Source of the DNA: Mesocentrotus franciscanus
Taxonomy: Eukaryota > Echinodermata > Echinoidea > Camarodonta > Strongylocentrotidae
DNA: 64,000 bases
Reading direction: 5' to 3'
Assembly (NCBI GenBank): GCA_037976565.1
Contig: CP137669.1
Span: 36,110,912 to 36,174,911 of the forward strand
Shown one piece after another: positions 21,801 to 36,800 of this stretch (its first letter is position 1; every line of letters starts with the position of its first letter). The notes under the pieces are model-generated. The model ran no database searches. It was not told the origin of the DNA and worked only from the letters and a program-made list of their open reading frames with translations. The translations under genes and the position numbers were made by a program.

Positions 21801-24800
21801 TGACACAAAGATACAAACGATAATAGGTCTATAGTGTATGAAATTACAAACGTGAACGATGTAACCAACTAGTAAACACAATGTATATATACAATAAAGA
21901 TAGTGACAATAATAAAATGTATAAGTATTATGCAGTCTATTTACAAGCTAAAGAGTAAATAAAGTATGCTGTTTCACTATCCTACCGCTACGAGTACGTG
22001 TAGGTTCAACTCTAATTGTATTACCTGAAATGCCTGAACTATCTTCTTTCTCTGCTTTTTGAGAAAATTTCAACATAATAAGGCGAGTAAATCTTCAACT
22101 GAGAAGTGCTTCTAGTATCAAAAAGTTCTGTCATGTGCAAAGCTTAGTCTTACAAAACTTTTTAGGTAAATATAAACATCTCTCCCTTTGAAAATATGGA
22201 CAAACAAAAATATAGTGAAATTCATCTCCTGTATCAGTGGACAGGCAGAGTCTGCACAGCATATCACAATGTGGTGTGTTCGCATCAAATCGACCTTTGT
22301 TTACAGGTAATTTATGTGATCTACACCGAAACTTACGGAGAGTAAAAGCATCAGTTTTATTTAGGGTGAGTAAATAGCTTTCAAATATATGGTTGCCTTT
22401 AAACATTCTATAATCTGTGCAAATGCGATTTGACCATACTGCATCTCTCCATTCCTGACAAAAAATATCATTTAGTCTCAGTTTTAGCAAAGAATTAATA
22501 TTTAAGCCCAATCCACTATTTTGGCCTAGCCAAATATTGGATAGATCAGCTTGAATAAATGTGTCTTCAATAAATTTTAACAATGAGGAAGTAAAGTCCA
22601 AATTTTCATCTTTATGAATGGCAGAAATGAATTTCAAAAGGACATGTGAATATTTACCTATCATTATCTTTTTCTCTCCAGAAAGTGCCCTTTTTGTTGG
22701 TGCCCCTCCCCCATTTTGGAAGTCGCTCCGCCGCCTCTGAACAGTACCATAACTGCGAACAGTCCTGTTAAAATAGCTTCAAGCAGCTTTAAACGAACGA
22801 ATAATTTCCACTTCAAATTAATAGTTTAGTTATCGCCTTTCGGGTTCGCTGCAGGCGATTTCTTTTCATTATGAAATCGATACGAATTGCTTTATAGCCG
22901 CGCAAATATGAAAACATGAAAAGCAAATGAGGTTTATGAGATGATATTTGTTTTTTTGTCCTCCCAACAGACCTTTCTTCATGTCAGGAGTTCAGGATTA
23001 AGTACCAATGTATTTTTTGGTTTGACTGATCAAGCCGTTGCAGGCACATTTACATGGATCGACGGAACACCTTTACAGTAGGTTCAATAAATATAGAATG
23101 CAAACTTAATCGTTTCTACTTTGAAATGACTGCCAAGCTCAAAATTAATTATATAACTCTTTAATTATATAGTTTGTAAAATGTCCATCTCATTGTATGT
23201 AGGTTGAGATAGTAACTGTTGACCCAACAAAACAGTAAGAAAAATGAACATTTCGCGGACATTTTTCAATGTAACTTGATAATTATTAATTTATGAAATG
23301 TGTTTTTCTAAAAAGCGAAGTAAGCGTAACTTTTTATTAATCAGATTTTGATCGCTTACTTATTTTTGATAATGAAATTATTGCAGTCAGTACTAAAAAA
23401 AACCTGCATGTTGCATTTCGTAATGCAATGGAGGGTGTACGTATAATTTTTTAATTATTTTAATCTTTTGTACATGTGGCAAGTGCATATTTTTTTTTAA
23501 ATCCACATACAAAATTAAAAATTGAAATAATCAATCAAAATATGGGTAAGAGAGCAGTTCATACTTTGCTTTTCGAATACATTAATTTCTTGAATTCTTT
23601 CTCGAGTTAGATTGAAAGTATTGTGGGGGAGCTTGCTTTTTGGTTGGGGAGTATATTGTTAGAGATGTTTCGGCTCAAAAGTCCAGTTGAGAGACTAAAA
23701 ATTAAACAGCCAAGAAATATAATGTATATATGATATGGGTTATTACTCTTCAATTGTCAGAACTCAGATTGCATATTTACCAATACAATGCAACCCTCCC
23801 AAAAAAAAAAAACAAACAAATAAACAAACAAACATTATTACGTATAATCGTCTGTTTGCCCCTGCATGTGCTTGTTTCCCATTCCACTTTATTAAATACA
23901 CACAGATATTCTTCATGGAAGTCTCCTGAACCCAACGGCCAATATGATGAAAATTGTGCCTCTCTACTACCTTCTAAATCAAACATGGGATGGGTTGATG
24001 TTTCATGCAATGACGAACTACCCTTCATATGTGAACGCTATCAGGGTAAGTCACAAGATCAATTATGTATGATCGCAAAAATGTTTTGCTTTATTTCAAA
24101 TTGCTTAAAATTCTTTTTCGGTAAAACGGTGGCCCTTAATCCACTGTTGTCGACATGGAGCAGACTCGAGCATTTCACCCCCCCCCCCATGCATTTTTCT
24201 AAACATATCGTTTGCCCTTGTGGATAAGTCACCAGAGTATGCGTCTATCTAGTGGCAAGCATGCAAGGGGTTTGCATCATCGCAAAGGTTGCCAAGATCT
24301 CTATCAAACTTATATGCTGGAGAGCGAAGCTAAGAGAGATTTTTTTCAAAGCTTAATCCCTTGAAAGCGCTAAATTTCAATCGATTTGATAATATATTTG
24401 TATACCAGTTGGTTCTAGAAGTGGAGGTAACTTTGTTACAAAATACATGTGTGAAAATCGATTTGCATGTAACAACAAGGACCAAACGTTATCATAAGAT
24501 ACGAAATGTAAGGTTGAAGTGTGAGATAAGTCATTGCCTTGGCAACGTTATGTATATTCCCCCTTACTTCTCCTCTAACGAAGATGCTAGGCGGACACTA
24601 ATTACTTGAAAACTTAATGATTTGCCCATAGGTCCGCGACAGATTCTTCCTGTACCTCTAATGGCGGCTACTCCATCACCCTACGGCGGAGGACTGCTGA
24701 ATGCGTCATTTATCTGTCTACTCGGCTCAGAGAATGAAGAGATTCTCACATTTTCCACCAGAAGACTCGTCCGTCTGACGGAGTCTATAACTTTCGATAG

Positions 24801-27800
24801 TTACACAGCTCCAGGAGACAGCAATATTCTATCATCTGTAGCGTTAAGGCAGTCTCTTCCAGCTTCTAGGGAGGGCTTGGGATTTTTCGAATGTTCTGCG
24901 GTGACAGCCAGTAGAATGTCATCTGTTCCTCTTGGCATTCTTCTTTCTTCCCGTACATAATATAGGATTACACATACAGTTGACTACTAAATTATTCATA
25001 CCTCTAGTACATTAGTGTGTGTGTGTTTTTCGTAACTGAAGAATGGTGGACCGGTTGAATGAGGGCCTTTGTTGAACATTTTCATATGTAAGCTTTAATA
25101 TGTCATATTCCCAAGACACAAATCGGGACAAATCAATTGGTCACATACTAACTTGGTAAGTGAGTTAATAATAATTTAGTTGTTAATAGTTTACATTTAA
25201 AATTATAATACAACAGACAATTTCAACTAAATGTAAATATTTCTAAAAAGGAAATGTTATGATTATTTTGAAACTCAAAACACTCCTCAATACCATAAAT
25301 GCTCATGATTGAAACATAATTTCCCCTATTGTTTCATGAATTTTTAGTTAATGACCATTTAAAAATAACGGAGGATAACATTTGATGGAGCGAGAGAGAG
25401 AGAAAGAGAGATAGAGAGAGATAATGGATGACGCGATGACGCAATTTTATTGAATCAGAACAAAAATAAAATTCAAATGTAATGTGTGTCGATTTGTCCT
25501 TCTTATTCTTTATAGGTCCATTGCAACCCAGTGATGGTCGGTTTACAAAGACAATACATATTGGAGATAATATCACACTCAGTATGATGAGCATGACAGG
25601 GATGGTAGGAGAAGACGGGGTAAGATGGCGGAAAGTCACTGATGTAGACTGGGCTAATTCACTTATTGGAATAAGTTCTGGCAGTCTATCACGCTCAATT
25701 CAATCTGCATCTGTCTCAGACGCCGGTGTGTATGTGACGTATATGGATGGAACGCTGGAACAACATCAATTCAGCTTCATAAGACTCATCGTAAAGGGTT
25801 CGATTTTTTCTTCCCTACACATCGAAAATATATCATTGCATATTGGTCGCAAGGATATAAATTCACAGGAACTTTTTTCCCTTCAGCTCTGTAGCTATTG
25901 TCATTAAAATTTAAAACAAATAAAAATCCGACCCGAACCGACCAGATATATCTTGGTTAATAAGACAGAAAAGAATAAATAATATCGATGAATGTAAAGT
26001 TGTAATTTCCGTGATTGAATGACAGTTTATCCAGTATAAAGCCTAATCAAGGACTTACAAGTATTTACATATAACAGCTACATGGCCTAATGGTGTGGTT
26101 CTAACTTTTTACCATGAAGTTTTGATTTTCAACCACTATGCATTTTAGGTTCCGAACGCGTCTTTTCGTGTCACTTCATTTCATCAAGCTACCCTTTTTT
26201 GGGTATCGGTGGCCTAAATCCATTCCGTGGAGTGTGGAAGGGAGGGGGGGGTCGGTTGTGAACCGTACCCCGGCGCCGAGATTTCTCGAGCGAACACATG
26301 CATGATTCAAAATGGAGCTGGATATGATAGGTTTTTTTTAAATATCGTATTAATTTTAGGACTTTTAAATCTATTTTTAGTATTTTATTAGCATTTAAAA
26401 GATAATATTTACTACAAAAAGAGTCGCATGAATGAAGTTTAAAAAAATTAAAAATATGATTGATTTCCTTACTCGGGGGTATTTTGTACAGGTCCCCCCC
26501 CCCCTTCAAAAATGGTGTGTGGGGAGGGGGTGCAATACCCATCTCCGGGATTAACGCACGTGTGGGATATACATTATAATTGTTCATGTTTCATTGCATT
26601 AACAGAGTGCCCTTATGGAAGATGGAATCCACCATTATGCGATCGTTTGTGTGATAGTTGTTATAATGGAGGTGTATGCCACGAACTCTCAGGAACATGC
26701 ATCTGTCCTCCTGGCCATGCTGGAAAGAACTGCCTCCAAGGTAAAATCAAGAAATCCCTGAAAAAATACTACCATTAAAACCATTTTGGGGTTTATTTCT
26801 AATAAATTCTTTGCCTTAAAATGAATCTTTACAATTAGATACTATTCATTGTATAATTGTAATTCTAAATAATAAGTAGAGGTAGACAAATGATGATGAT
26901 GATGATGATGAAGATAATAATAAAAGTAATACAGGTATTAGTAAATGTAATAAAACAATGAAGATAAAAATAATGATAATAACAATAATAATAATCATCA
27001 CAATAATAGCTAATACTAGTAATAATAATGAAACAATGGTTATTTTAATACGCACATAAACTTCGTGACTAAAGATGAACTATTTTTCACTTGTTTTGTT
27101 TACGCTAGTAACTATTAGTTTAATTCAATGCTTATTTGCCAATGAATATGACTAAGAACAGAATGTTTCCAATCAAAACAAGAAGAAATAATAATATTGT
27201 TGATTGGGACTTAGGACAGTTTTGAATGATTGTAATAGGTTTGAATTCTACATGCTCTTCTCTTCTCAATTGACATAACATTTCATTAATAATAGATTTG
27301 TTTAATATCATATTATAACATATGATTGATTTCGATGTTTATTAGTAATGACTTTAATGCTAAATATATTACTCATTGCGGATGTAGTATCGAAAATAAT
27401 ATCGCTAGTGATATTCGTTTGTCTCGCAATGTGGTCAATAAGGGATCTAAAAGATCACGACGTTTCGTGCGCCGCTGCAACACTTCGTCAGGTGATAAAA
27501 ACTAATGTAAGCAAGCGTGTTTTATACTTTACGAGAGGACCGGCGCGGCGTAATGACATCGTTGAATCAGTTACGTTTATTGTCGACCGACAGGATTTTC
27601 AAAGTCTACACTTTTGAAGAAAAACGGTGAGAAATCGGAAAAAAGACCCTTTTAGAACATGTGAGTTATATCTGAATTAAACACTCTAATATATACATTT
27701 TCATGCAGCGTGTGGGATTCATAAATTTGGCTGGGACTGTGAGTTTGAATGTGGTCCCGGTCATCCTCTGGACAAGTGTGCTGGAAGTCAGATCTGTCTA

Positions 27801-30800
27801 CCTGATCCTTATGGATGCAACTGTTTAGCTGGATATACAGGAATCTACTGCAATGAAAGTAAGTGCTAAAACGACTTCTATCATGATTGGCATTGGGAAG
27901 AAAACTAGTCTAGCCTGTGGACCGTTTTCGTGTCGCGCGCCCAATCAGCTAATAAAATAACAGACCCTCAACGTTGCTAGTAGACCTTGCCATTCCTCTC
28001 ATTCTGTACCCCGATCTTTTCGACGGTTGTTTGGGGATCGCGCGATGAGTGGAGACACCGCGCTGTGTGTAGGATGCGTCTGATTGAAGAATAAACAAAT
28101 ATATACAAACGGACAGCTGGACTAGGAAGTAACAAGAGACTTTTAAATAATGATGGTATTTTGACCTTGTGTTTTATACAATTTGCACGGTTCAAATCTA
28201 AATCCTTACACAGAAATTGACTAAGATGGATTACACTTTGGAGATAATTATGATAATACATCAACTGTGCTCAACATGACTATATGAATGGGGGTTGATA
28301 ATTATATATGGATGAAAATTATCAGTAATTTAGAACGTGCACCTATGTATTTCTTGAACAAAACCATGCTAAGGTCGCATGCCAATTAAAATGTTCTGTG
28401 GAGCAAATTTATTAGACAATATCTCAAGAGATCTACGAATCTTGTAATATCTCGTCTATTTCGTCCTAAAGCATGTGCAGATGGTATGTTTGGAGCTGAT
28501 TGTCTTCAAGAATGTCACTGTTCTGATGAAGCAGATTGCGATAACGTCACTGGAGAATGTACTGGCGATTGCTCGCAAGGATGGTCTGGATCAGCATGTC
28601 AAGGTACAATCATTTAATTTGCTTGAAAATGACATATAAAGGTTCATAACAATACTGACTATATTTCCTTGGTAAAAAAGACCCGAGATAAGTCCCAGAC
28701 TTTCATTTGACTATTTCTACCGACGCAAAACCTTTTCACTTTGATGTAAAAAGCCAATTTTTCAATATTCCTATGCCGCGATTGTATTCCTTCTTTAGAA
28801 AACAAGAGGATCTTTGTATTTTCTCTACCACTTTCTGAACGGTACACCGACAAATAATTTACGGAATAAAAATGCACGTTGCCTTCATTCGGTTGTTAAT
28901 GTTTTAACGTAATGGCAAAGAAAATGATTAGAAATAGTAAATATACATATTAAAGGAAGGTCTTTCTCTTAACTTTACTGCCCGTGACCTATGTGTTTTT
29001 AATTATTTTTTATTTCCTCATTTTAGTTCCTTCTGTTTGCCAAAACGGATACTTCGGATCTAACTGTACACAGAAATGCAATTGCAGGAATGGCACATCA
29101 TGCCATAAAGATTCTGGATACTGTGACAAGGTTGAAGGGCGGTGCGACTTGGGATATGTCACCGAGTATGTCGAGTTTCCGGCCAACTGTATGACATGTA
29201 AGATTATTCTTAATGATATTTTAAATTGTTTACAAACAAATGCTCGCATGAAAGTCCCTAAATATACCATTCTATCAATACATATACAATCATCAATACA
29301 TCAATACAATTAAGCAAACGCATTTCCATCTCTATTTTCTGACAATTATTGAAATACATTGATATGACGTCATTAACATCCCCAGGTAACCAACAGCTCT
29401 TAATACCCATTTTTAAACTTGTTTACTATTAATATTTGCTATTGAAAACACCTGTAAAATGCTTTATAATACTATATTTTAACATTTCGTATCTGTTTAT
29501 TCGGATAAAATCAAAATTTTCACTAATATTATGCGATATCCGTCATTCCTTTCAATTTAAATTCTAGTTTTATGGAAGATGGAATTTCCTCCTAAGGCAA
29601 TATGTTTATCTTGTTTAGTTTCAGGATGTTTCAGCTCTTGTTCAAAGACATGTCATTGTTCTGGTGGTGCTGAGGATTGTAACTTTCTGACTGGTGATTG
29701 TCTGTCATCCACCTGTCATCCAAGATGGATGGGGGATCAATGCCAAACAGGTAGCTAGGATTGAAAGAAATACGTGTCTACTGCCAAGTGTCTCAGATAT
29801 AATATTAGGGAAATTCAGTATAATTCGGTTCTTCCATATTATATAGTTTTCATTAATATAAAAAATACATTCAGTAATAATTCTGAGCTTCTTATATCAT
29901 TCAAGCAGTGAAGCAAAGAAGAATATATATTTTAATTTCCAACACAGTTTAGCCCTCATATGTAACACAATTAACATTGAACACGATAGCAAAAAAATCA
30001 AAAATTAAGGCACATGATTCTCAATAGCCATGTGCATAACCTATTGAATGTATTAATTCATGGCAATGGCATGTTAGAAAATCCGAAAGTGATTTATTAC
30101 CTGTTGGAGTAGAGTATGGATATTTCCTCAAGTTAATTTTTGAAAAGGCTTGAAATTGTGTCGTTCCCTTGTATCATTATTCTATTCCATTCTTCCTCTC
30201 TGCCTGTCTGTTAAACAGTCATCCACGTTTCATTATGCTTTTGTGTTCTTTCACCAACATTAGATCGTTTTGAGACGAGCTCTGAGAAGACCAATCCAGG
30301 AGTGGCGATCTTCTCATGTTCCTTCACAGCGTCACCAGGGCAAAATATTTCTTCTGATTATGTCAAGGCAGCTGTAGGGACGCTTTCTACGGAACTCTGG
30401 ATTACTCGCAATAGCTCTAATACATCAGGAACCACCCTCAATAATTCATTTATCCACGAGTATATGGGGCCAGAAGAAGCCATTTACTGCTTCATCGGGT
30501 TGCCTGATAATTACTCAGAGTTTGCCTTCGTAAGGCTACCTCCAAGTGATTTTTTTGGTGAGCAGTCCCCATTGCGGTTTATTGCAACAGTTTCCTTTTT
30601 GTACTCCACAAGTTTTTAAATGATCTATGCATTTTAAAAACGAGTTCATGTAACACACATAGAGCCTTCCAAGCATAATGATTAACACTACCTGATCAGC
30701 TATGTATTTTATTTTAAGTTCAGTTTTTATATTGATCTACTTTCATGATTTATCCAAAAATGTAAACGTTTTTTGTGTCATTTTCTAGGATGCATGTATG

Positions 30801-33800
30801 GTTATTAGTATTTTAAATATTTCGCATCAATTGCAAAGTTTATGTCCCATATTTACACCATGCAATAAATTGCAGGTAGCATAATGAAATAATAGTTACA
30901 AGGTTTCATGGCACAAGTTACGTTACCTATTTATTTTTCTCTTATTTTGCGGTCGGGAGGGGGACATTGGTACCAAAGAATACAATGAATGAGTGATATA
31001 AATTTGTATTCACTTCCTCCCTGTCGATTTGTTTGCACTTTGCAGTTTTACCAAGTTTTAATGGTGCACCAGAACTACTTGAACTTGGATACTACCACGC
31101 AGCCATCGGTTGGAGACAATGGGACCCTAGCTCTGATACCGGGGACGGACCTATTGTTGGATACAAGATATACGTGCGATCAGGTAACAATGTCGTGTTG
31201 GCTAAAAAAGTACAACCCTAAGCATGGTGAACAATACGGACCGTTCCATATCGAAGAGGTCTGCTGAGAATGCCAATGAGATGGTCATGTATAACGTCAG
31301 TGGACTTGAAGCAGAATCAACGTACTTTGTTCAGATTGCAGCGATACGAGATGGTATCAACGGTGAAGGAGAACAAGGAACACCATTGGAATTTACAACA
31401 GAAAGTGGTAGGTTCTTTAATTTATTTCCCCCTGCTTTCTGAGCCCGTTCCTCTCATATTTTTTACTCTGTCCCTCCATCCCTCACACCCCCTCTCCCCC
31501 TCTCCCTCTCTTTATCCCTATCCGTCTTTCTCTCTACCCCTCTCTCTTTCTCTGAATGCTGTGAGATAGCAGTAATATTAAGATATAGCATATGGAATTT
31601 TAAGGCTTTCTTCGAACATTAGAATGAACCTATTCCAGTATCTTAAACACCATTGCATAGACTTTCGAAAATCAACTCAGGGTAATTTAAATACTTTTTT
31701 GCATACCCCATAGAAAAGATGTTCGGATTATACAATGCGTCATTGGAATGTTCACACATTTCAGGCTATCGGATTTGCTCCAGGTTGATTTTTCAAAAGC
31801 CTCTGCGATTCTGTTTATGATATCTCGTCTACCTTCCATAAAGTCTAATAATCATTTTATCATTATTATCATTTATGATTAAATGATTATTAGACCATAT
31901 GGATAGTATACAAAATGGGCATTAAACAAACTGGTAAGCAGACGGGCTTGGAATTAGACAAATGAGCAATATACCAAATGGAAAGTAGATTTATTGGAGA
32001 TTAGACCAAATGACTATTGGCCTAAATGTAAATTAGACTAAATGATAAGTACACGAAATAAGTAACCATGTGGATAGTATACGGGCTGGGTGTACACCAT
32101 ATGGAAATAGACCAATTGGGTAGGCGACGAACTGTTGATAGACCAAACGGCATTAAACCCTAACCTGATGGGGTAGCTGTGTAACTCGGTATTTTTCCTA
32201 AATAATGTTTAAAGAACATCCGGTAACTTCCGGTAGCGGTGGTGGCAGTTCTATAGCATCGGCAGCTGGGGGAGCCAGTTCTATAACATCGGCAGCCGGG
32301 GGAGCCGTGGGCGCCATTCTGCTCATTTTGATAATCATCATTGTAGTCATCATCGTGTTCAAACGACGAAGGTTTGTTAACTATTTTCTATTTTTTTTCA
32401 GTCATCATTATAAATTACCGTGTACAATGCTGTCACTCACGTATACCGTAATTATACCGTAATCCACTGTGAGTACTACCATACCTTCGATGCAAGTGGA
32501 AACTTATTTATGTACGGAATTTAAGAACAAGCAGAATAGGACAATTTGAAAACCAATGTATATCAACACTCTGTTAAATACTCTACCTATGAAGTTTTTC
32601 TAAAAGTCTGATATTTACCAGCTCTTTAAAATTTCTCTTCTGATCACTTATTGTTCGCCTTTTATCCCCTCGCCGACGAAGTCGGAGGGGATATAGAAAC
32701 GCCGCTGTCCGTCCTTCCTTCCGTGTGTGCGTCCGTCTGTCCGTCCGTAACAAATTTGGTTTCCGATCAATAACTTCAGTAATGTTTGACGGATTTTAAT
32801 GAAGTTTGTTATGAAGGTACATGGTATCAAAATACAGGCTAAGTTCGATTTCGGAGTATGTAGGTCAAAGGTCAAAGGTCATAGCTCATTAAATATGCGA
32901 AAAAATACACATCTGGTTTCCAATCGATAACTTCCGCAATGTTTGACGGATTTTAATGAAGTTTGATATGAAGGTTCATGGTATCAAAATACAGGCTAAG
33001 TTCGATTTCGAAGTATGTAGGTCAAAGGTCAAAGGTCATAGCTCATTAAATATGCGAATCTGGTTTCCGATCGATAACTTTAATAATGTTTGACGGATTT
33101 TAATGAAATTTTATATGAAGGTACATGGAATCAAAACACAGCCTAAGTTTGATTTCGGAGTATGTAGGTCAAAGGTCATAGCTCATTAAATATGCGAATC
33201 TGGTTTCCGATCGATAACTTTAGTAATGTTTGACGGATTTTAATCAAATTTGATATGTAGGTACATGGTATTAAAACACAGCCTAAGTTCAATTTCCGAG
33301 TATGTAGGTCAAAGGTCATAGCTCATTATTTTTTTATGCGAATCTGGTTTCCGATCGATAACTTTAGTAATGTTTGACAGATTTTAATGAAATTTGATAT
33401 GAAGGTACATAGTATCAAAATACAGCCTAAGTTCGATTTCGGAGTATGTAGGTCAAAGGTGAAAGGTCATAGCTCATTAAATATGCAAAAACACCTAATT
33501 ATATATGTGAAAATGTGGTTAACTTCCTTGCCTAGTAATATAATAGTATAGTCTAATGGAGGTAACTTGTTCTGACGTATATAGGCCATTTGTACCCTGC
33601 GAGGATGCGACGCTTTGCGTTGACTTTTCTAGTTTGTAGTTTGCATTGACACATTTTGTTTCTTCTCAAAGAAATGATAATAATCCGTCTAATAAAGAAA
33701 ACACCGAGGACCAATTTCAGGCATCAGCTGATTTTCAAGACACGTCATTAGAAGGTAGGCCTATGTTTTGATTGTTAGTATTATGATCAGGTGAAATAAT

Positions 33801-36800
33801 CATAATCATCAAAATGGCATGGAACGACAATGTAATTGACAACAAATAGACTACATATTCTGTTTTTCTAACCCCATAGAATTCTTACAGTTCACTTATG
33901 CCCTACACTGTTTAATGATGTCACGAACAAGGCAACTTTTTTGAAGAAGTAGAAATGAATCAAGTGTAAGAAACTAAGTATTTGTTTTTTTGCTGTACAT
34001 AGGCTGATTCTGCTTTGTACCACCGTACGCCTCTTCCTCCTCCAAAAACGGAGTACAATTTACCTATTTTATTTGTGTATGTATTATGTCAGAAAAAACC
34101 TACAGTGGGCACGCCTCCGTTTTGAACTCGCACCAAACAACTCCAAGGAGCACAAGACCTAAATCCGCTATAGCCGTTAAGTCCTTTGTACGGGAAACTA
34201 AATCCTTAGACCTTGATTCCACCGATGGATCTCCTGGAAGATCTAGCAACAAACCTCTCACCACACGTCAACCAATACCATTGGCTCAGTTTCCTGCGTT
34301 CGTCAACAGAAACAGACACACTGCGCTCTTCTCCGAAGAATTTCATGTAGGTTAAATGAAGATAATTTATATTGACAAGAAATATGTCTTCTTTTTAAGG
34401 TTTTGCGCTTGACAAATTCTTTTGGCACGCAAATGTATGCTACTCGTAGACTTAATGACTTCCTGTGCTGCTGAGTTTAATAGCAAGCTCTCTGCAGTGT
34501 GTTCGATCAGCCGCTGTTCCGGCATCAATGTCATGCCATTCGAGATTCAGTGTCCTTAGATGATCTTTCTAGGTTCCTGGTATGACTAATTACGAAACAT
34601 ACAAATTCATTTCAGAATTCTATCGCCGTGGGCATTTCAATATTATATTTTTACCTTAGGCTCCTCCATATTTCTCTCTTCTTAAAGGTACTAGGTCGCA
34701 TTTGCAGGTCAAGAAAATGAAAAAGTTAAATTCCAATGGCAATTAAAAGATAATACTAATTTAGAACTTCCTTCAAAACGAAAGGGCTTGAAAATGTCTT
34801 TTTGTGGGAAAATAACGACCATTAGTCGTCGAATGGACTTTAGGGATTGCAAGCCTTTTAGTAAATAGTCTGATTTTCAGAACCTTGTACCGAATGGTCG
34901 TTTGTTTTGTGCTGCGCAAAGATTCAATCAGTTTAATTTTGGCCATTACAAGAAGAGGGCTATTGATGTAGACAAATGCTCATGTAGGCCTAATCTTTAC
35001 AGCTCATTTTATGTATGTTATTACCAAAGATGAAAAAAGGCCAGTCAGTCACTCAATAGTGTCTGACAGTGAAGTCTAGCAAGTAAACGGGTTTCCTTGC
35101 ATAATTTGAATATTAGGACACTGCTAACGTTTAAATTTCACAGATAGGACATACATGACATATTCATAATTCCTGCAAAGTTCTACAGAATTTGATGTTG
35201 GCTGCAAAAGGGATACAGTACCTTTAAACGCAGACTTTTCATTTCATACTGCATGCATCAAGCTAATGTAATATCAGCCACCTTTTGTTCCTAGCCAGTC
35301 TCGAATACTAGACTTCATGTTTATTTGTAATTTTTTTTCCTGAAATTTTTATTTCCTTTCTCTTCTAGGACTTACCTGGCCCAGACATCTATCCTCAGAC
35401 CGTGGCTCGAGAGGAGATCAACTTAAAAAAAAACAGATACAACTAGACATATAATACTTGTTAATAACAAGTATAGGTGGGCTGTTCCAAGTACATGCCA
35501 CACATGTTTAGTGGCATACTAAGTAGTTAAGAAAACATTGGCATGATTTGACTTTATTTTTTTGAAATAATCCTCTTATTCAGGTCTATTAATGTGCCAA
35601 ATTTCTAGTCTATACGATGCATGGTTTTAGAGAAACCATGTACAGTATATTTGAACTTTGACCCTCAAATCTAAATATCAAAATGAAATATGCATTTTCT
35701 AGATTTTGTTTTTTATAAGAAATCATATCTCCGACTCATACTCTATCCAACTATGAATAAAAAATTAATACACGACAAGGACTCAGATTTCCCGTAAGGT
35801 TGTTCTCAAACAATTGACATATTTCTCCCATAGATATAACACGCAAAATTAGGCATTTTATTACATTGTTTGTGATTGTATATGATAATATGTTATAATA
35901 GTCGAGAAGATCATAAAATCAAATTCAAAACGACGGCAAAAAAAAAAATTAAAAAAGTTGACCCACCAGGAATCGAACTTGGGTCGCCGGAATGGGAGGC
36001 AAGTGCTATGACCACTATACCAAAATAATCCCCATAGACATTACACGTAAACGGAAAATTTAATTCTCAAATCCCACTTTGCAAGTGAAATATGAACATG
36101 ATCACGGCATCTGATCGAAAAATAAAGGGCTCACTTATGATAGCTTATTGTCTCAGCTACAACATACTCGAAGCTCAGCAAAAACAAAAGTAAAACGACG
36201 GAGATATTGCTCAAACAAGACTGGAATGTAGAATGAAGATTTCAGAAAAAGTCACCTCCCATAGAGAATACACGTAAAATGTGAAAAATTGACATGCCTC
36301 CTTTAATCGCAAAAATACGCCATGATGCCTTTGTCAAAATGAAAAATCGTGGCGACTGCATTTGTGGAAAATTGTCTCAGCTAAAACATATCAAAATTTG
36401 GAAGAAAATCGATCAATATTTACAGAGATACAATCAATTTTCCAAAAATATGCTGACGTCATAATATGCAAATTGAAATTTTGAGTTCGGAGGCCATTAT
36501 GATGACGTCATGAGTTAATTGAGGGTCAAATGAGACATTAAATCATATTTCCGACTTATAATCTATCCAAATATGAAAACAAATTGGGAGTTTCCATCCA
36601 TTCTGAAGAGTTACAATGAATTTTGTATAGGCATGTTTTTGCCCATATATGCTATGTATTACAAGAGCTCGCGCGCACGTACATTTATCTTGAATGGACG
36701 CTCATCTTGTTATTAATGGTCATAAAGAGATAAACATGGTATCAAATTGTTCGAAAAAATATGGGAAATATCGTGAAAAAAAAAATGGCGATTCTATGTT

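Noticed and set aside
21501..21881. 126-codon minus-strand frame in intron 5
   Set aside because: No family resemblance; antisense within an intron; probably chance.
25791..25797. Alternative stronger donor gtaaag for exon 9 at 25791
   Set aside because: It gives phase 0, while the next EGF exon must be entered in phase 1.
31184..31311. A short intron explaining the FN3 frame change
   Set aside because: The only acceptor in the right phase is after 31311 and would remove the conserved NVSGLE strand; nearer AGs give stops or wrong phase.
35957..36031. A functional tRNA-Gly gene
   Set aside because: The anticodon stem does not pair and an identical copy lies in each repeat unit, so it is a tRNA-derived relic.
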